Source: Bacteroidales bacterium
GTDB lineage: Bacteria > Bacteroidota > Bacteroidia > Bacteroidales > UBA932
Assembly (NCBI GenBank): GCA_017461285.1
Contig: JAFTYS010000053.1
Location: 1-41,445 of the forward strand
Reading direction: 5' to 3'
DNA length: 41,445 bases
Both the position numbers and the translations under genes were made by a program. Position 1 is the stretch's first letter, and every line of letters starts with the position of its first letter. Positions 34,685 to 41,445 of the stretch are shown piece by piece. Under the pieces are notes generated by a model that was not told the DNA's origin, made no database searches, and saw only the letters and a list, made by a program, of their open reading frames with translations.

Positions 34685-36873
34685 AAAGGATATCCTACAC
34701 CGAAATGTACGGCAAAACCGTCTCTCTTGAGCCATTGGTCAGGAGTGACCCATTTCTGCACTCGTGCCGGGTCATGGATCTTCATACCCATATCGACACG
34801 GAGAAGCAGGAAGCTGAAGTCAAGTCTTACTCCTAATCCCCAGTTTGCTGCGATGCTTTCTCCGAACGTGTCCCATCTGAACATGGATTTGTCGCTGTCG
34901 CCTTCGCCGCTGCTTCTGAGGTTCCATATGTTTCCTGCATCAACGAAAAGCGCTCCTGCCACTTTCCAGAACATGTTGAAGCGGTATTCGATATTCGCTT
35001 CCAGCTTCATGTCTCCGGTCTGGTTAGGGATGACGAACGAGTCGTCCATCTGCGAAAGTCCTGGACCTACTGTTCTGGTCTGCCATCCTCTGAGGCTGTT
35101 CGAACCGCCTGCATAGAAATGCTTCTCGAAAGGAAGGGCGGTCGAGTTTCCATATGCATAACCCGCTCCTGCAAGGATCCTTGTCGCGATGGCCTGTCCG
35201 GTATTTCTTCCGAATATCCATGTGCGTCCCAATGTCAGCTCTCCTCTGACAAACTGCGAATATGGGGTATTCCAGATCATTCTGGCGCCATTGCTGTCCT
35301 GGTTCATCAGGTTGTTGAAGCAGCTTAACAGGTTTCCGGCTATGTCAAACTGGAAGCGCGAATACATATAGGTTGACTTCGGGATGCTCTCAGCGTCTGT
35401 AGTATAATACAGCATGAGGCCGGAACCGAGGTCGAAGTGGTTCTGGTAGGCGTTCCTTAGGAATGGGTCTGCAGCCAGGGAGTTGTAGAAGTCAGAATCC
35501 AGATTGAAAAGCTTTACGATGTTCATCTGAAGAGGATAGGCCTGATAGAAGAACCTGTTGTTGACGTTACCGCTGTATCCGTATGAGGTGGAGATGATGT
35601 TTCGCGTATACTCCGGCCTGTCCTGATAATTGTATGATACATTGACGTCGGTGCGTGGCACGGCACCTGGGAACATCGAGTATGGCAGAGGGAAGAACTT
35701 AGGAAAACTTAATCCTCCTGATACTCCGAACTCGTTGGAACGTACTGATTCGTTGAACTTGAACTGGAAATTACCCATGAAGCTCAGGTTCAGCATCTCT
35801 CCCCCGCGGAAGATGTTCTTGTGGTAGTATGAAAGCTGTGGGGAGATACCGAAGAGGCCTGATGAATTGGTGGAAGCCTCAAGGTTGACCTTGAATCCCT
35901 GCAGTTTCGACTGATTGAGCGTGATCGAACAGTCGACAAGGTTGGTGTCCTTCGGTGTCATGCCGATATTCACGGTACTGAAGATCTTCAGGGCGGAAAG
36001 GCGGTTGTAGGTGTTGTTGACGGCATCTTCGCTGTAGACCTGTCCGGGAGCGAGTGTCGTCAGGTCTTTAAGCACCTTCGGTCTGATCTTCAGGTTCTCC
36101 GGATATGAAATCTCTACCTTGTCCAGGTAGTATTTTCTTATCGGATGTGCGTTTCGCGAGCTCTCATTACGGGTAAATTCGTTGATTGTTACTGTCAGTG
36201 CGGCTTCGTCCTTATGTGAAAGCGTATCGGCTGTGAAGAAGAAATGGTTCTTGTTGAAGTCGAAGAATCCTTCGTTTCTCATCGCGGCCCCAAACTTCTC
36301 CGATTCAGTTTCAAGAGCAGCCTCTGAAAGGAAACTGCCCTCCTTTACGGCGAACTTGGACGTATCCTGTAGGAATGCGGTCCTGAATTCTCCCCTTTCA
36401 GGCAATACATATTCAATGGAGCTTATAGGAAACTGCTTTCCAAGCAGGACATTATACGTTACAAATACCTTTCTTTTCCTGACGCTGATATCGGTATCTA
36501 CCTTGGAACCGTAATATCCCTGGTATTCCAGATGGGTCAGGATATTTTCTACCGAGCTTTCCACAAGATCGGCATCGTATATGACAGGAGCGAGTCCTAC
36601 CTTCTGGACCAGCTTGTCCCAGGCTTTTCCCTTTCCGTTCGACCAGTTGTAGACGCTGAGGAACGGGTTCCATCCGAATATGATGGACGGATTCGGTTTC
36701 TGCTTGAGGTATGGAGACAGTTCGCTTGTGCTGAACTTGCTGTCGTTGAGCACCTTTATTTTGTTATCGGCCAGACGGTACTGGTCTTCCTGAAGCACGC
36801 GGGTGGTGCTGCAGGATATCACGGCCAAGGTCAGAATGGCAATTGTAGATAATCTTAGGACACTTTTCATCAT
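34681..36873 (-). CDS. tamL: TamA-like outer-membrane lipoprotein (TamL, BamA/Omp85 family)
   Basis: The 730-residue protein begins with a lipoprotein signal ending LTLAVISC (C21 lipidated), then POTRA-like domains (about 35-310) and an Omp85 barrel (about 340-730) that ends [13 protein letters not shown] with the C-terminal phenylalanine. A barrel motif GGSNSLRGWQTRTVGP is visible near residue 608. A lipid-anchored TamA relative is the Bacteroidota-specific TamL, which works with TamB in envelope assembly; tamB is not in this window. Two adjacent ATGs (36871-36873, 36868-36870) are possible. A -7 box at 36881-36888 is so close that the mRNA may be nearly leaderless. Confidence 0.88.
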   Translation of the reverse strand: MMKSVLRLSTIAILTLAVISCSTTRVLQEDQYRLADNKIKVLNDSKFSTSELSPYLKQKPNPSIIFGWNPFLSVYNWSNGKGKAWDKLVQKVGLAPVIYDADLVESSVENILTHLEYQGYYGSKVDTDISVRKRKVFVTYNVLLGKQFPISSIEYVLPERGEFRTAFLQDTSKFAVKEGSFLSEAALETESEKFGAAMRNEGFFDFNKNHFFFTADTLSHKDEAALTVTINEFTRNESSRNAHPIRKYYLDKVEISYPENLKIRPKVLKDLTTLAPGQVYSEDAVNNTYNRLSALKIFSTVNIGMTPKDTNLVDCSITLNQSKLQGFKVNLEASTNSSGLFGISPQLSYYHKNIFRGGEMLNLSFMGNFQFKFNESVRSNEFGVSGGLSFPKFFPLPYSMFPGAVPRTDVNVSYNYQDRPEYTRNIISTSYGYSGNVNNRFFYQAYPLQMNIVKLFNLDSDFYNSLAADPFLRNAYQNHFDLGSGLMLYYTTDAESIPKSTYMYSRFQFDIAGNLLSCFNNLMNQDSNGARMIWNTPYSQFVRGELTLGRTWIFGRNTGQAIATRILAGAGYAYGNSTALPFEKHFYAGGSNSLRGWQTRTVGPGLSQMDDSFVIPNQTGDMKLEANIEYRFNMFWKVAGALFVDAGNIWNLRSSGEGDSDKSMFRWDTFGESIAANWGLGVRLDFSFLLLRVDMGMKIHDPARVQKWVTPDQWLKRDGFAVHFGVGYPF

Positions 36874-36880
36874 TATACCG

Positions 36881-36888
36881 CAAATTTA
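36881..36888 (-). promoter_or_regulatory. Putative -7 promoter box (TAAATTTG) for tamL
   Basis: The minus strand reads TAAATTTG, exact TAnnTTTG, only 7 bases before the first tamL ATG (10 before the second). Other genes here have 17-70 bases at this point. Confidence 0.5.
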
Positions 36889-36931
36889 TCTTAAACTATG
36901 CTTTTCTCAAAATTTTAGCCAGAAAAATTAG

Positions 36932-36939
36932 TATCTTTG
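36932..36939 (+). promoter_or_regulatory. Putative -7 promoter box (TATCTTTG) for the SpoU-methyltransferase operon
   Basis: Exact TAnnTTTG match ending 22 bases before the ATG at 36962. Confidence 0.6.
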
Positions 36940-36961
36940 TAAGTCTGACACCAATAAAATT

Positions 36962-37720
36962 ATGGCATCTATATCTAATAATGAGATAAAGAGAGTCAAA
37001 TCTCTGCAGCAGAAGAAGTTCAGAGACGAGCTGGGACTCTTTACAGTCGAAGGAGAAAAGATGGTCGAAGAGGCTCTCCGTTCCGGCATGGACGTCGAGA
37101 ATGTCTACAGGACCGGTGATATCGGACATGATGCAATGTCCAGAATATCAGCGCTTTCCTCCCCTTCTCCGGTTCTTGCCGTTGTCAGGAAGCCGGCTGA
37201 CATATATGTCGGAGACCTCTCTTTGATGGAGAAGACGCTTTCCGATGGAGGGCTCTTCCTGGCTCTTGACACCATACGCGATCCGGGAAATCTCGGAACC
37301 ATTCTGCGCATAGCCGACTGGTTCGGCATAGATGCCGTCTTTGCCGCCCCTGATACGGTAGATGTATTCAATCCTAAAGTGGTCCAGGCCACAATGGGGG
37401 CTATCTTCAGAGTAAAGATGCACTATGTTGATCTCTCGGCATTGTCCCGGATGGTTCTTGACAGAGGCGGAAAGATTTTCGGAACATTCCTTGACGGAGA
37501 GAACATGTATCAGAAAGAGCTGGACAACGGCGAGGCTTCTCCTTCGATGATAGTGATAGGAAACGAGTCTGTCGGCATTTCGGACGAGATGGCAGAGCTT
37601 GTGACTGACCGGCTGTACATTCCTCCATATCCGTCAGACCAGCCGGGTTCGGAATCCCTCAATGCAGCCATAGCCACGGCTATATCAGTGGCAGAATTCC
37701 GCAGAAGACTTTACAGATAA
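36962..37720 (+). CDS. SpoU/TrmH-family RNA 2'-O-methyltransferase
   Basis: The 252-residue protein has an N-terminal substrate-binding domain (NNEIKRVKSLQQKKFRDELGLFTVEG) and a SPOUT domain. Motif 1 is LDTIRDPGNLGTILRIADW (N110), motif 2 is IVIGNESVGIS, and motif 3 is a variant IPPYPSDQPGSESLNAAIATAISVAEF, with a longer insert before SLN than in RlmB. It methylates ribose 2'-OH in rRNA or tRNA; which residue cannot be told. The next gene starts one base after its stop, so the two are almost certainly co-translated. Confidence 0.9.
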   Translation: MASISNNEIKRVKSLQQKKFRDELGLFTVEGEKMVEEALRSGMDVENVYRTGDIGHDAMSRISALSSPSPVLAVVRKPADIYVGDLSLMEKTLSDGGLFLALDTIRDPGNLGTILRIADWFGIDAVFAAPDTVDVFNPKVVQATMGAIFRVKMHYVDLSALSRMVLDRGGKIFGTFLDGENMYQKELDNGEASPSMIVIGNESVGISDEMAELVTDRLYIPPYPSDQPGSESLNAAIATAISVAEFRRRLYR

Positions 37721-37721
37721 G

Positions 37722-40703
37722 ATGAATACTATAGAACCTGTTCTGCTCAAGGAGCTTAACGAAACCGATTACGAGTCTCTGATCCGCTTCAGGATCAGGA
37801 AGATCCTGATGATATGCAGCAACTATGATGCATTCATACTGGAAGAAGACGGACAGATAGAGACTCAGATCTATAAGGAATACATTGATCTGAACCTGAG
37901 CAACCCGCCAAAATTCATATGGGTGCAGACGGCTGCAGAAGCGCGTGAACTCCTGAATACGGTCGTAGGCATCGATATGGTCATGTGCATGTACAATGTG
38001 AGTGACAAGGATGTGTTCGCTTTGGCATCGGAGATAGAGAAGGAAAGACCGAGTCTTCCGTTCGTGCTTCTTACCCACTTCTCGAAAGAGGTCTACAGAC
38101 GTCTTGCCCTTCAGGATACATCAGCGGTCGACTATATGTTCAGCTGGCATGGCAATGCGGACCTCATTGTGGCCATAATCAAGCTCTTCGAGGACCTTCA
38201 GAATGCTGAACATGACATTCTCGGTGTAGGTGTGCAGGCCATACTCCTTGTCGAAGACTCGGTAAAGTATTACTCCACATATCTTCCCGAACTGTACAAG
38301 CTCATCCTGATGCAGAACAGCGAATTCCTGACGGAGACCCTTAACCAGCAGCAGCGCAAGATCCGAAAGCGTTCCCGTCCGAAGATACTGCTCGCCACCA
38401 ACTACGATGATGCGCTGGCCATGTATGAGAAATACAAGAACAATCTGCTTGGCGTGATCTCTGACGTGGGATTTACCATGCATAAGGATGAAGGACCGGA
38501 CAAGGAAGTTCTGGATGCCGGTATACAGCTTGTAAGCCACATCAAGGCAGATGACCCTATGATGCCGGTACTCCTTCAGTCGTCACAGGCGAGCGTTGCT
38601 GCTGTGGCACAAGAGATTGGAGTAGGTTTTCTGAAGAAGTACTCAAAGACTCTCATGCTTCAGCTAGCCGAATATATCAGGGAAGAATTCGGATTCGGAG
38701 ACTTCGTTTTCCGTGATGATGACAGGGTCGAATACGGCCGTGCCAGCAATCTAAAGGAACTGGAAGCCCTTGTACGCACGCTGCCGGATGATGTCCTTCT
38801 CAAGGCCACATCCAAGAACATGCTTTCGAAGTGGTTCTACTCACGCGGACTCTTCACTCTTGGCGGAAAGGTAAAGGCGGTACAGGAAAGCCATTTCGCA
38901 ACGACAGACGACATGCGCCTTTACGTATCTCAGCAGATACATGACTTCCATGCTCTCATGGGACGTGGAGTCATAGCGCATTTCGATACGGAGAATTACG
39001 GTCGCCACATATGGTTCTCCCGCATGGGAGAAGGCTCGCTGGGAGGAAAGGCCCGTGGACTGGCTTTTCTGAACAGTCTGATAGACAAGCACAAGCTGGC
39101 TGACAAATATCCCGGAGTCAAGATGTCTATCCCTAGGACAATCGTCATAGCTACAGACTATTTCGACCAGTTCATACTTGAGAACGACCTTCAGTATATC
39201 ATTGATTCAGAGGTGTCTGATGAGGAAATCCTCTCAGAATTCGTCGCTTCTCGCCTTCCTGAAAAACTGGTAGAGCAGCTTAGGGTCTATGTGAACCAGG
39301 CCCACTCCCCTTTTGCAGTGCGTTCAAGCTCGAAGCTGGAAGACAGCAGCTACCAGCCGTTTGCCGGAGTGTATTCGACCTACATGGTTCCTTTGGTGGA
39401 AAACAGGGATCAGATGCTTCGAATGTTAGGCAAGGCCATAAAGAGCGTATATGCTTCAGTGTTCTATGCTGGCAGCAGGACATATATCCAGACCACGGCA
39501 AATCTTCTCAGCGAGGAGAAGATGGCTGTAGTCGTCCAGAGCATATGCGGCTCTGAGCATGACGGACTGTACTTCCCTATGCTTTCAGGTGTGGCCAGGT
39601 CTGTCAATTTCTATCCTATCGGAAACGAGAAGCCTGAAGACGGAATCGTCAACCTTGCGTTCGGCCTCGGAAAGACCGTCGTCGACGGAGGCAACACATT
39701 GAGGTTCAGCCCTAAATATCCTAAGAAGATACTTCAGCTTTCTGATCCGAAACTGGCTTTGAGAGACACACAGAAGGATATGTATGCGCTCGACCTGAAG
39801 TCAGGAGCGTTCAAGATATCAAAGGATGAAGGCATCAACCTGGCCCACCCGCAGGTCGCTGAGATACTGGCTTCATATCCGCATCCGGAGCTTGTAGCCT
39901 CTACCTTCAGTGTAGAAAACAACCGCATGGTTCCCGGAATTACAGCCAGGGGGCCTCGCGTCGTGTCATTTGATGCCATTCTGAAGTACGGAAGATATCC
40001 GCTGGCCCAGATAATAAGCGATGTGATGGCGATCTGCAGGAAGGAGCTCATGTGCGACGTCGAGATCGAGTTTGCAGCCGACCTTCAGAATGGTCCTGCC
40101 GGTCCTGTACTTGTCATGAAGCTGCTTCAGGTCCGTCCGGTCGGTGAATATGCCGATGGTACCACCACAACCATAGAGAAAGCTTCGGAATCCATACCTA
40201 ATGTTCTTCTCCGTTCTGGAAAGGCGCTTGGTTCCGGCTTTTCCGAAGGCATGAGCTATATCATCCATGTGCCTTCCGCTACATTCGACAGTGCGAAGAC
40301 CAGAGAAATGGCCAAGACCATTTCAGAAATGAATGACAAGGTCAGAAAGATGGGGGGAAACTATCTTCTCGTCGGCCCGGGACGCTGGGGCTCTTCGGAT
40401 CCATGGCTGGGAATCCCTGTTCTCTGGAATGAGATTTCTGAAGCGAGGATGATTGTGGAGACCGCAATACCGGGCTATCAGATAGAGCCGAGTCAGGGAA
40501 CCCATTTCTTCCAGAACATCACTTCCCTTGGCGTCGGATATCTGACGATAGATACGGTCAGAGGCGATGGATATATTGACGAAAATGCCCTTTCAAAGCT
40601 CAATTGCATCGAAGAAAATGACTTTGTCAAGCTTTATGAAGCTCCTGAAGGCCTGATCGGCTTCATTGACCGTCAGTCGAACAAGGCAATTGTCGGTTAT
40701 TAG
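37722..40703 (+). CDS. Receiver-domain / PEP-pyruvate-binding (PPDK_N) fusion protein
   Basis: This 993-residue cytoplasmic protein has several parts. Residues 25-150 form a receiver-like fold with degenerate residues. Residues 170-315 form a second receiver whose phosphorylation site looks intact: acidic pair E178/D179, D248, S287 and K305/K306. Residues 437-807 match the PEP/pyruvate-binding ATP-grasp domain (GSLGGKARGLAFL at 438-450, FAVRSSSKLEDSSYQPFAGV at 531-550, LLQVRPVGE at 801-809). Residues 808-993 are a conserved-looking tail with LLVGPGRWGSSDPWLGIPV. The swivelling phosphohistidine domain (GG-TSH type) and the PEP-utilising barrel of PEP synthase and PPDK are absent. It is therefore unlikely to make PEP and may phosphorylate another acceptor under receiver control. 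The gene starts one base after the SpoU gene. Confidence 0.85.
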   Translation: MNTIEPVLLKELNETDYESLIRFRIRKILMICSNYDAFILEEDGQIETQIYKEYIDLNLSNPPKFIWVQTAAEARELLNTVVGIDMVMCMYNVSDKDVFALASEIEKERPSLPFVLLTHFSKEVYRRLALQDTSAVDYMFSWHGNADLIVAIIKLFEDLQNAEHDILGVGVQAILLVEDSVKYYSTYLPELYKLILMQNSEFLTETLNQQQRKIRKRSRPKILLATNYDDALAMYEKYKNNLLGVISDVGFTMHKDEGPDKEVLDAGIQLVSHIKADDPMMPVLLQSSQASVAAVAQEIGVGFLKKYSKTLMLQLAEYIREEFGFGDFVFRDDDRVEYGRASNLKELEALVRTLPDDVLLKATSKNMLSKWFYSRGLFTLGGKVKAVQESHFATTDDMRLYVSQQIHDFHALMGRGVIAHFDTENYGRHIWFSRMGEGSLGGKARGLAFLNSLIDKHKLADKYPGVKMSIPRTIVIATDYFDQFILENDLQYIIDSEVSDEEILSEFVASRLPEKLVEQLRVYVNQAHSPFAVRSSSKLEDSSYQPFAGVYSTYMVPLVENRDQMLRMLGKAIKSVYASVFYAGSRTYIQTTANLLSEEKMAVVVQSICGSEHDGLYFPMLSGVARSVNFYPIGNEKPEDGIVNLAFGLGKTVVDGGNTLRFSPKYPKKILQLSDPKLALRDTQKDMYALDLKSGAFKISKDEGINLAHPQVAEILASYPHPELVASTFSVENNRMVPGITARGPRVVSFDAILKYGRYPLAQIISDVMAICRKELMCDVEIEFAADLQNGPAGPVLVMKLLQVRPVGEYADGTTTTIEKASESIPNVLLRSGKALGSGFSEGMSYIIHVPSATFDSAKTREMAKTISEMNDKVRKMGGNYLLVGPGRWGSSDPWLGIPVLWNEISEARMIVETAIPGYQIEPSQGTHFFQNITSLGVGYLTIDTVRGDGYIDENALSKLNCIEENDFVKLYEAPEGLIGFIDRQSNKAIVGY

Positions 40704-40720
40704 ATAATTGGTTGAAAAAC

Positions 40721-40775
40721 AATCGGTATAACAAAAGTGTTTACATGTGTAACAAATTTGTTATACCGATTTTTC
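40721..40775. terminator. Bidirectional intrinsic terminator between convergent genes
   Basis: The arms 40721-40735 (AATCGGTATAACAAA) and 40757-40771 pair perfectly over 15 bp around a 21-base loop. On the plus strand the right arm runs into TTTTT (40770-40774); on the minus strand the left arm ends in TT and, after one G, TTTTC. It sits 17 bases after the PEP-binding protein's stop and 17 bases before the amylase stop, so it can end both transcripts. The loop contains TTACATGTGTAA (40741-40752). Confidence 0.85.
40741..40752. promoter_or_regulatory. TTACA-TG-TGTAA palindrome in terminator loop
   Basis: This has the same TTACA-N2-TGTAA core as the two sites flanking the XRE-queA gap. It lies wholly within the loop of the terminator, which could be chance or a nested small stem. 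No promoter is adjacent, so a regulatory role here is weakly supported. Confidence 0.3.
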
Positions 40776-40792
40776 GTATATTTTGACCCATA

Positions 40793-41445
40793 TTATTGGA
40801 TGAGCGTCAGGATTTTTGCATCAAATGGCGGAACCGTAATGGTGATTTCCTTGCCCGGATAAAGATCATCGCTGACAGGAATCTCCATCCATTCGAATGC
40901 ATGCTCCGGTATGACGATATTCATCGTCGCTTCATGTTTAGAGAAGTTGGCGGCCACAAGTACCGTATGGTCAAGATGGTCTCTGAGGAATACGAAATGT
41001 CTGTTCTTGTCGAAACCGTCAGAACAAGTGTTGCAGTAACATAGATCATAGGTAGTACCGTGCTTGATCGCCGTATCGCTGGAAGCGAACCTTACCGCCT
41101 CGGCAAACCTGCAGAACAACTCGGCCTCTTCTCTGGTCAGTCCGGATTCAACAATGGCATCAGCGTCCAATGTCCTGTATGCTCCTGATGCGATCATCTT
41201 TCTGAGGCGGCGGACTGAAGCGACGCTCCACCAATCGAAGATTGTGGTGCGGCCGTCGCGTCCGCTGAATCCTTCCTCGTCCATACCCTTCTCCCCTATC
41301 TCTTCTCCGAAATATATCATGAAAGGGGCTGTGTTCAGGAGAAGTGATACATATAGAGGGGCAAATGTGTTTGCTGCGCTCTTTCCGAAGAAATCCGATG
41401 CGAAACGCTGTTCGTCGTGGTTTTCAAGGAAATTGAGCATGTACG
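40793..41445 (-). CDS. GH13 alpha-amylase-family protein, C-terminal part (5' end outside window)
   Basis: The visible part is the last 217 residues. The frame stays open to the right edge, so the gene starts beyond 41445. FLENHDEQR matches conserved region IV of GH13 (F-x-x-NHD), with the transition-state-stabilising histidine and aspartate. APFMIYFGEEIGEKGMDEEGF follows, a typical post-catalytic loop. The final 80 residues form a beta-rich domain (VLVAANFSKHEATMNIVIPEH onward) like GH13 domain C. GH13 enzymes cut or transfer alpha-glucans; specificity cannot be read from this fragment. Confidence 0.9.
   Translation of the reverse strand, partial: YMLNFLENHDEQRFASDFFGKSAANTFAPLYVSLLLNTAPFMIYFGEEIGEKGMDEEGFSGRDGRTTIFDWWSVASVRRLRKMIASGAYRTLDADAIVESGLTREEAELFCRFAEAVRFASSDTAIKHGTTYDLCYCNTCSDGFDKNRHFVFLRDHLDHTVLVAANFSKHEATMNIVIPEHAFEWMEIPVSDDLYPGKEITITVPPFDAKILTLIQ

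Noticed and set aside
37722..40703. Annotation as phosphoenolpyruvate synthase (ppsA) or PPDK
   Set aside because: The phosphohistidine and PEP-barrel domains needed for those reactions are not present in the 993 residues.

Overview
The window is a gene-dense chromosomal segment from a member of the Bacteroidota, most likely an uncultured Bacteroidales; I do not assign a genus. Three things support this. Fifteen exact TAnnTTTG -7 boxes, the Bacteroidota primary-sigma promoter, lie in front of genes. The gene set contains lineage-typical families: DUF3467, DUF5723, a TamA-like lipoprotein (TamL), a PEGA-TonB_C protein, and a very long PEP/pyruvate-binding protein with receiver-like domains. 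Intergenic DNA is short and AT-rich between coding regions of moderate GC. No rRNA, tRNA, CRISPR array, insertion sequence or prophage was found.

Layout. 1-5482: the 3' part of a PEGA-TonB_C protein, then a leftward block of a PHP-type phosphatase, Maf, an aldehyde dehydrogenase, an SDR oxidoreductase and a DUF3467 protein. 5584-13607: a rightward block of valS, a thioesterase, tatA, tatC, an ABC-F ATPase, rlmB and an M19 dipeptidase. 13610-17409: leftward EamA transporter, cinA, pyrD and an XRE regulator. 17410-17911: an AT-rich 502-base regulatory gap between the divergent XRE gene and queA. 17912-23676: queA, a divergent acyltransferase, leftward MscS channel and Ca2+/Na+ antiporter, rightward NfeD-type protease. 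23765-26911: leftward rlmD and a Na/Pi transporter with a PhoU tail. 27151-33363: cell-surface genes (583-residue lipoprotein, DUF5723 barrel, two small barrels with a DUF1963 protein) and a GNAT-like protein. 33377-41445: rarA, leftward tamL, a SpoU methyltransferase coupled to the receiver/PEP-binding protein, and the 3' part of a GH13 alpha-amylase at the right edge.

Functionally this is mainly housekeeping: tRNA charging and modification (valS, queA), rRNA/tRNA methylation (rlmB, rlmD, a second SpoU protein), protein export (TatAC), pyrimidine synthesis (pyrD), nucleotide and NAD clean-up (maf, cinA), replication-fork rescue (rarA), and envelope and ion homeostasis (tamL, mscS, antiporter, Na/Pi, NfeD).

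The most interesting items are four. (1) A short dispersed hairpin repeat is present twice. One copy is in frame inside the aldehyde dehydrogenase gene and the other is next to the valS promoter; the two differ by a compensatory base-pair change. (2) A 993-residue protein joins a receiver-like module and an apparently intact receiver to a PEP/pyruvate-binding ATP-grasp domain, without the usual phosphohistidine domain. (3) A TTACA-N2-TGTAA palindrome covers the XRE gene's own -7 box and recurs upstream of queA and in a terminator loop. (4) Five of seven convergent gene ends abut or overlap, while the other two carry long hairpins. I did not see an unmistakable new multi-gene system.
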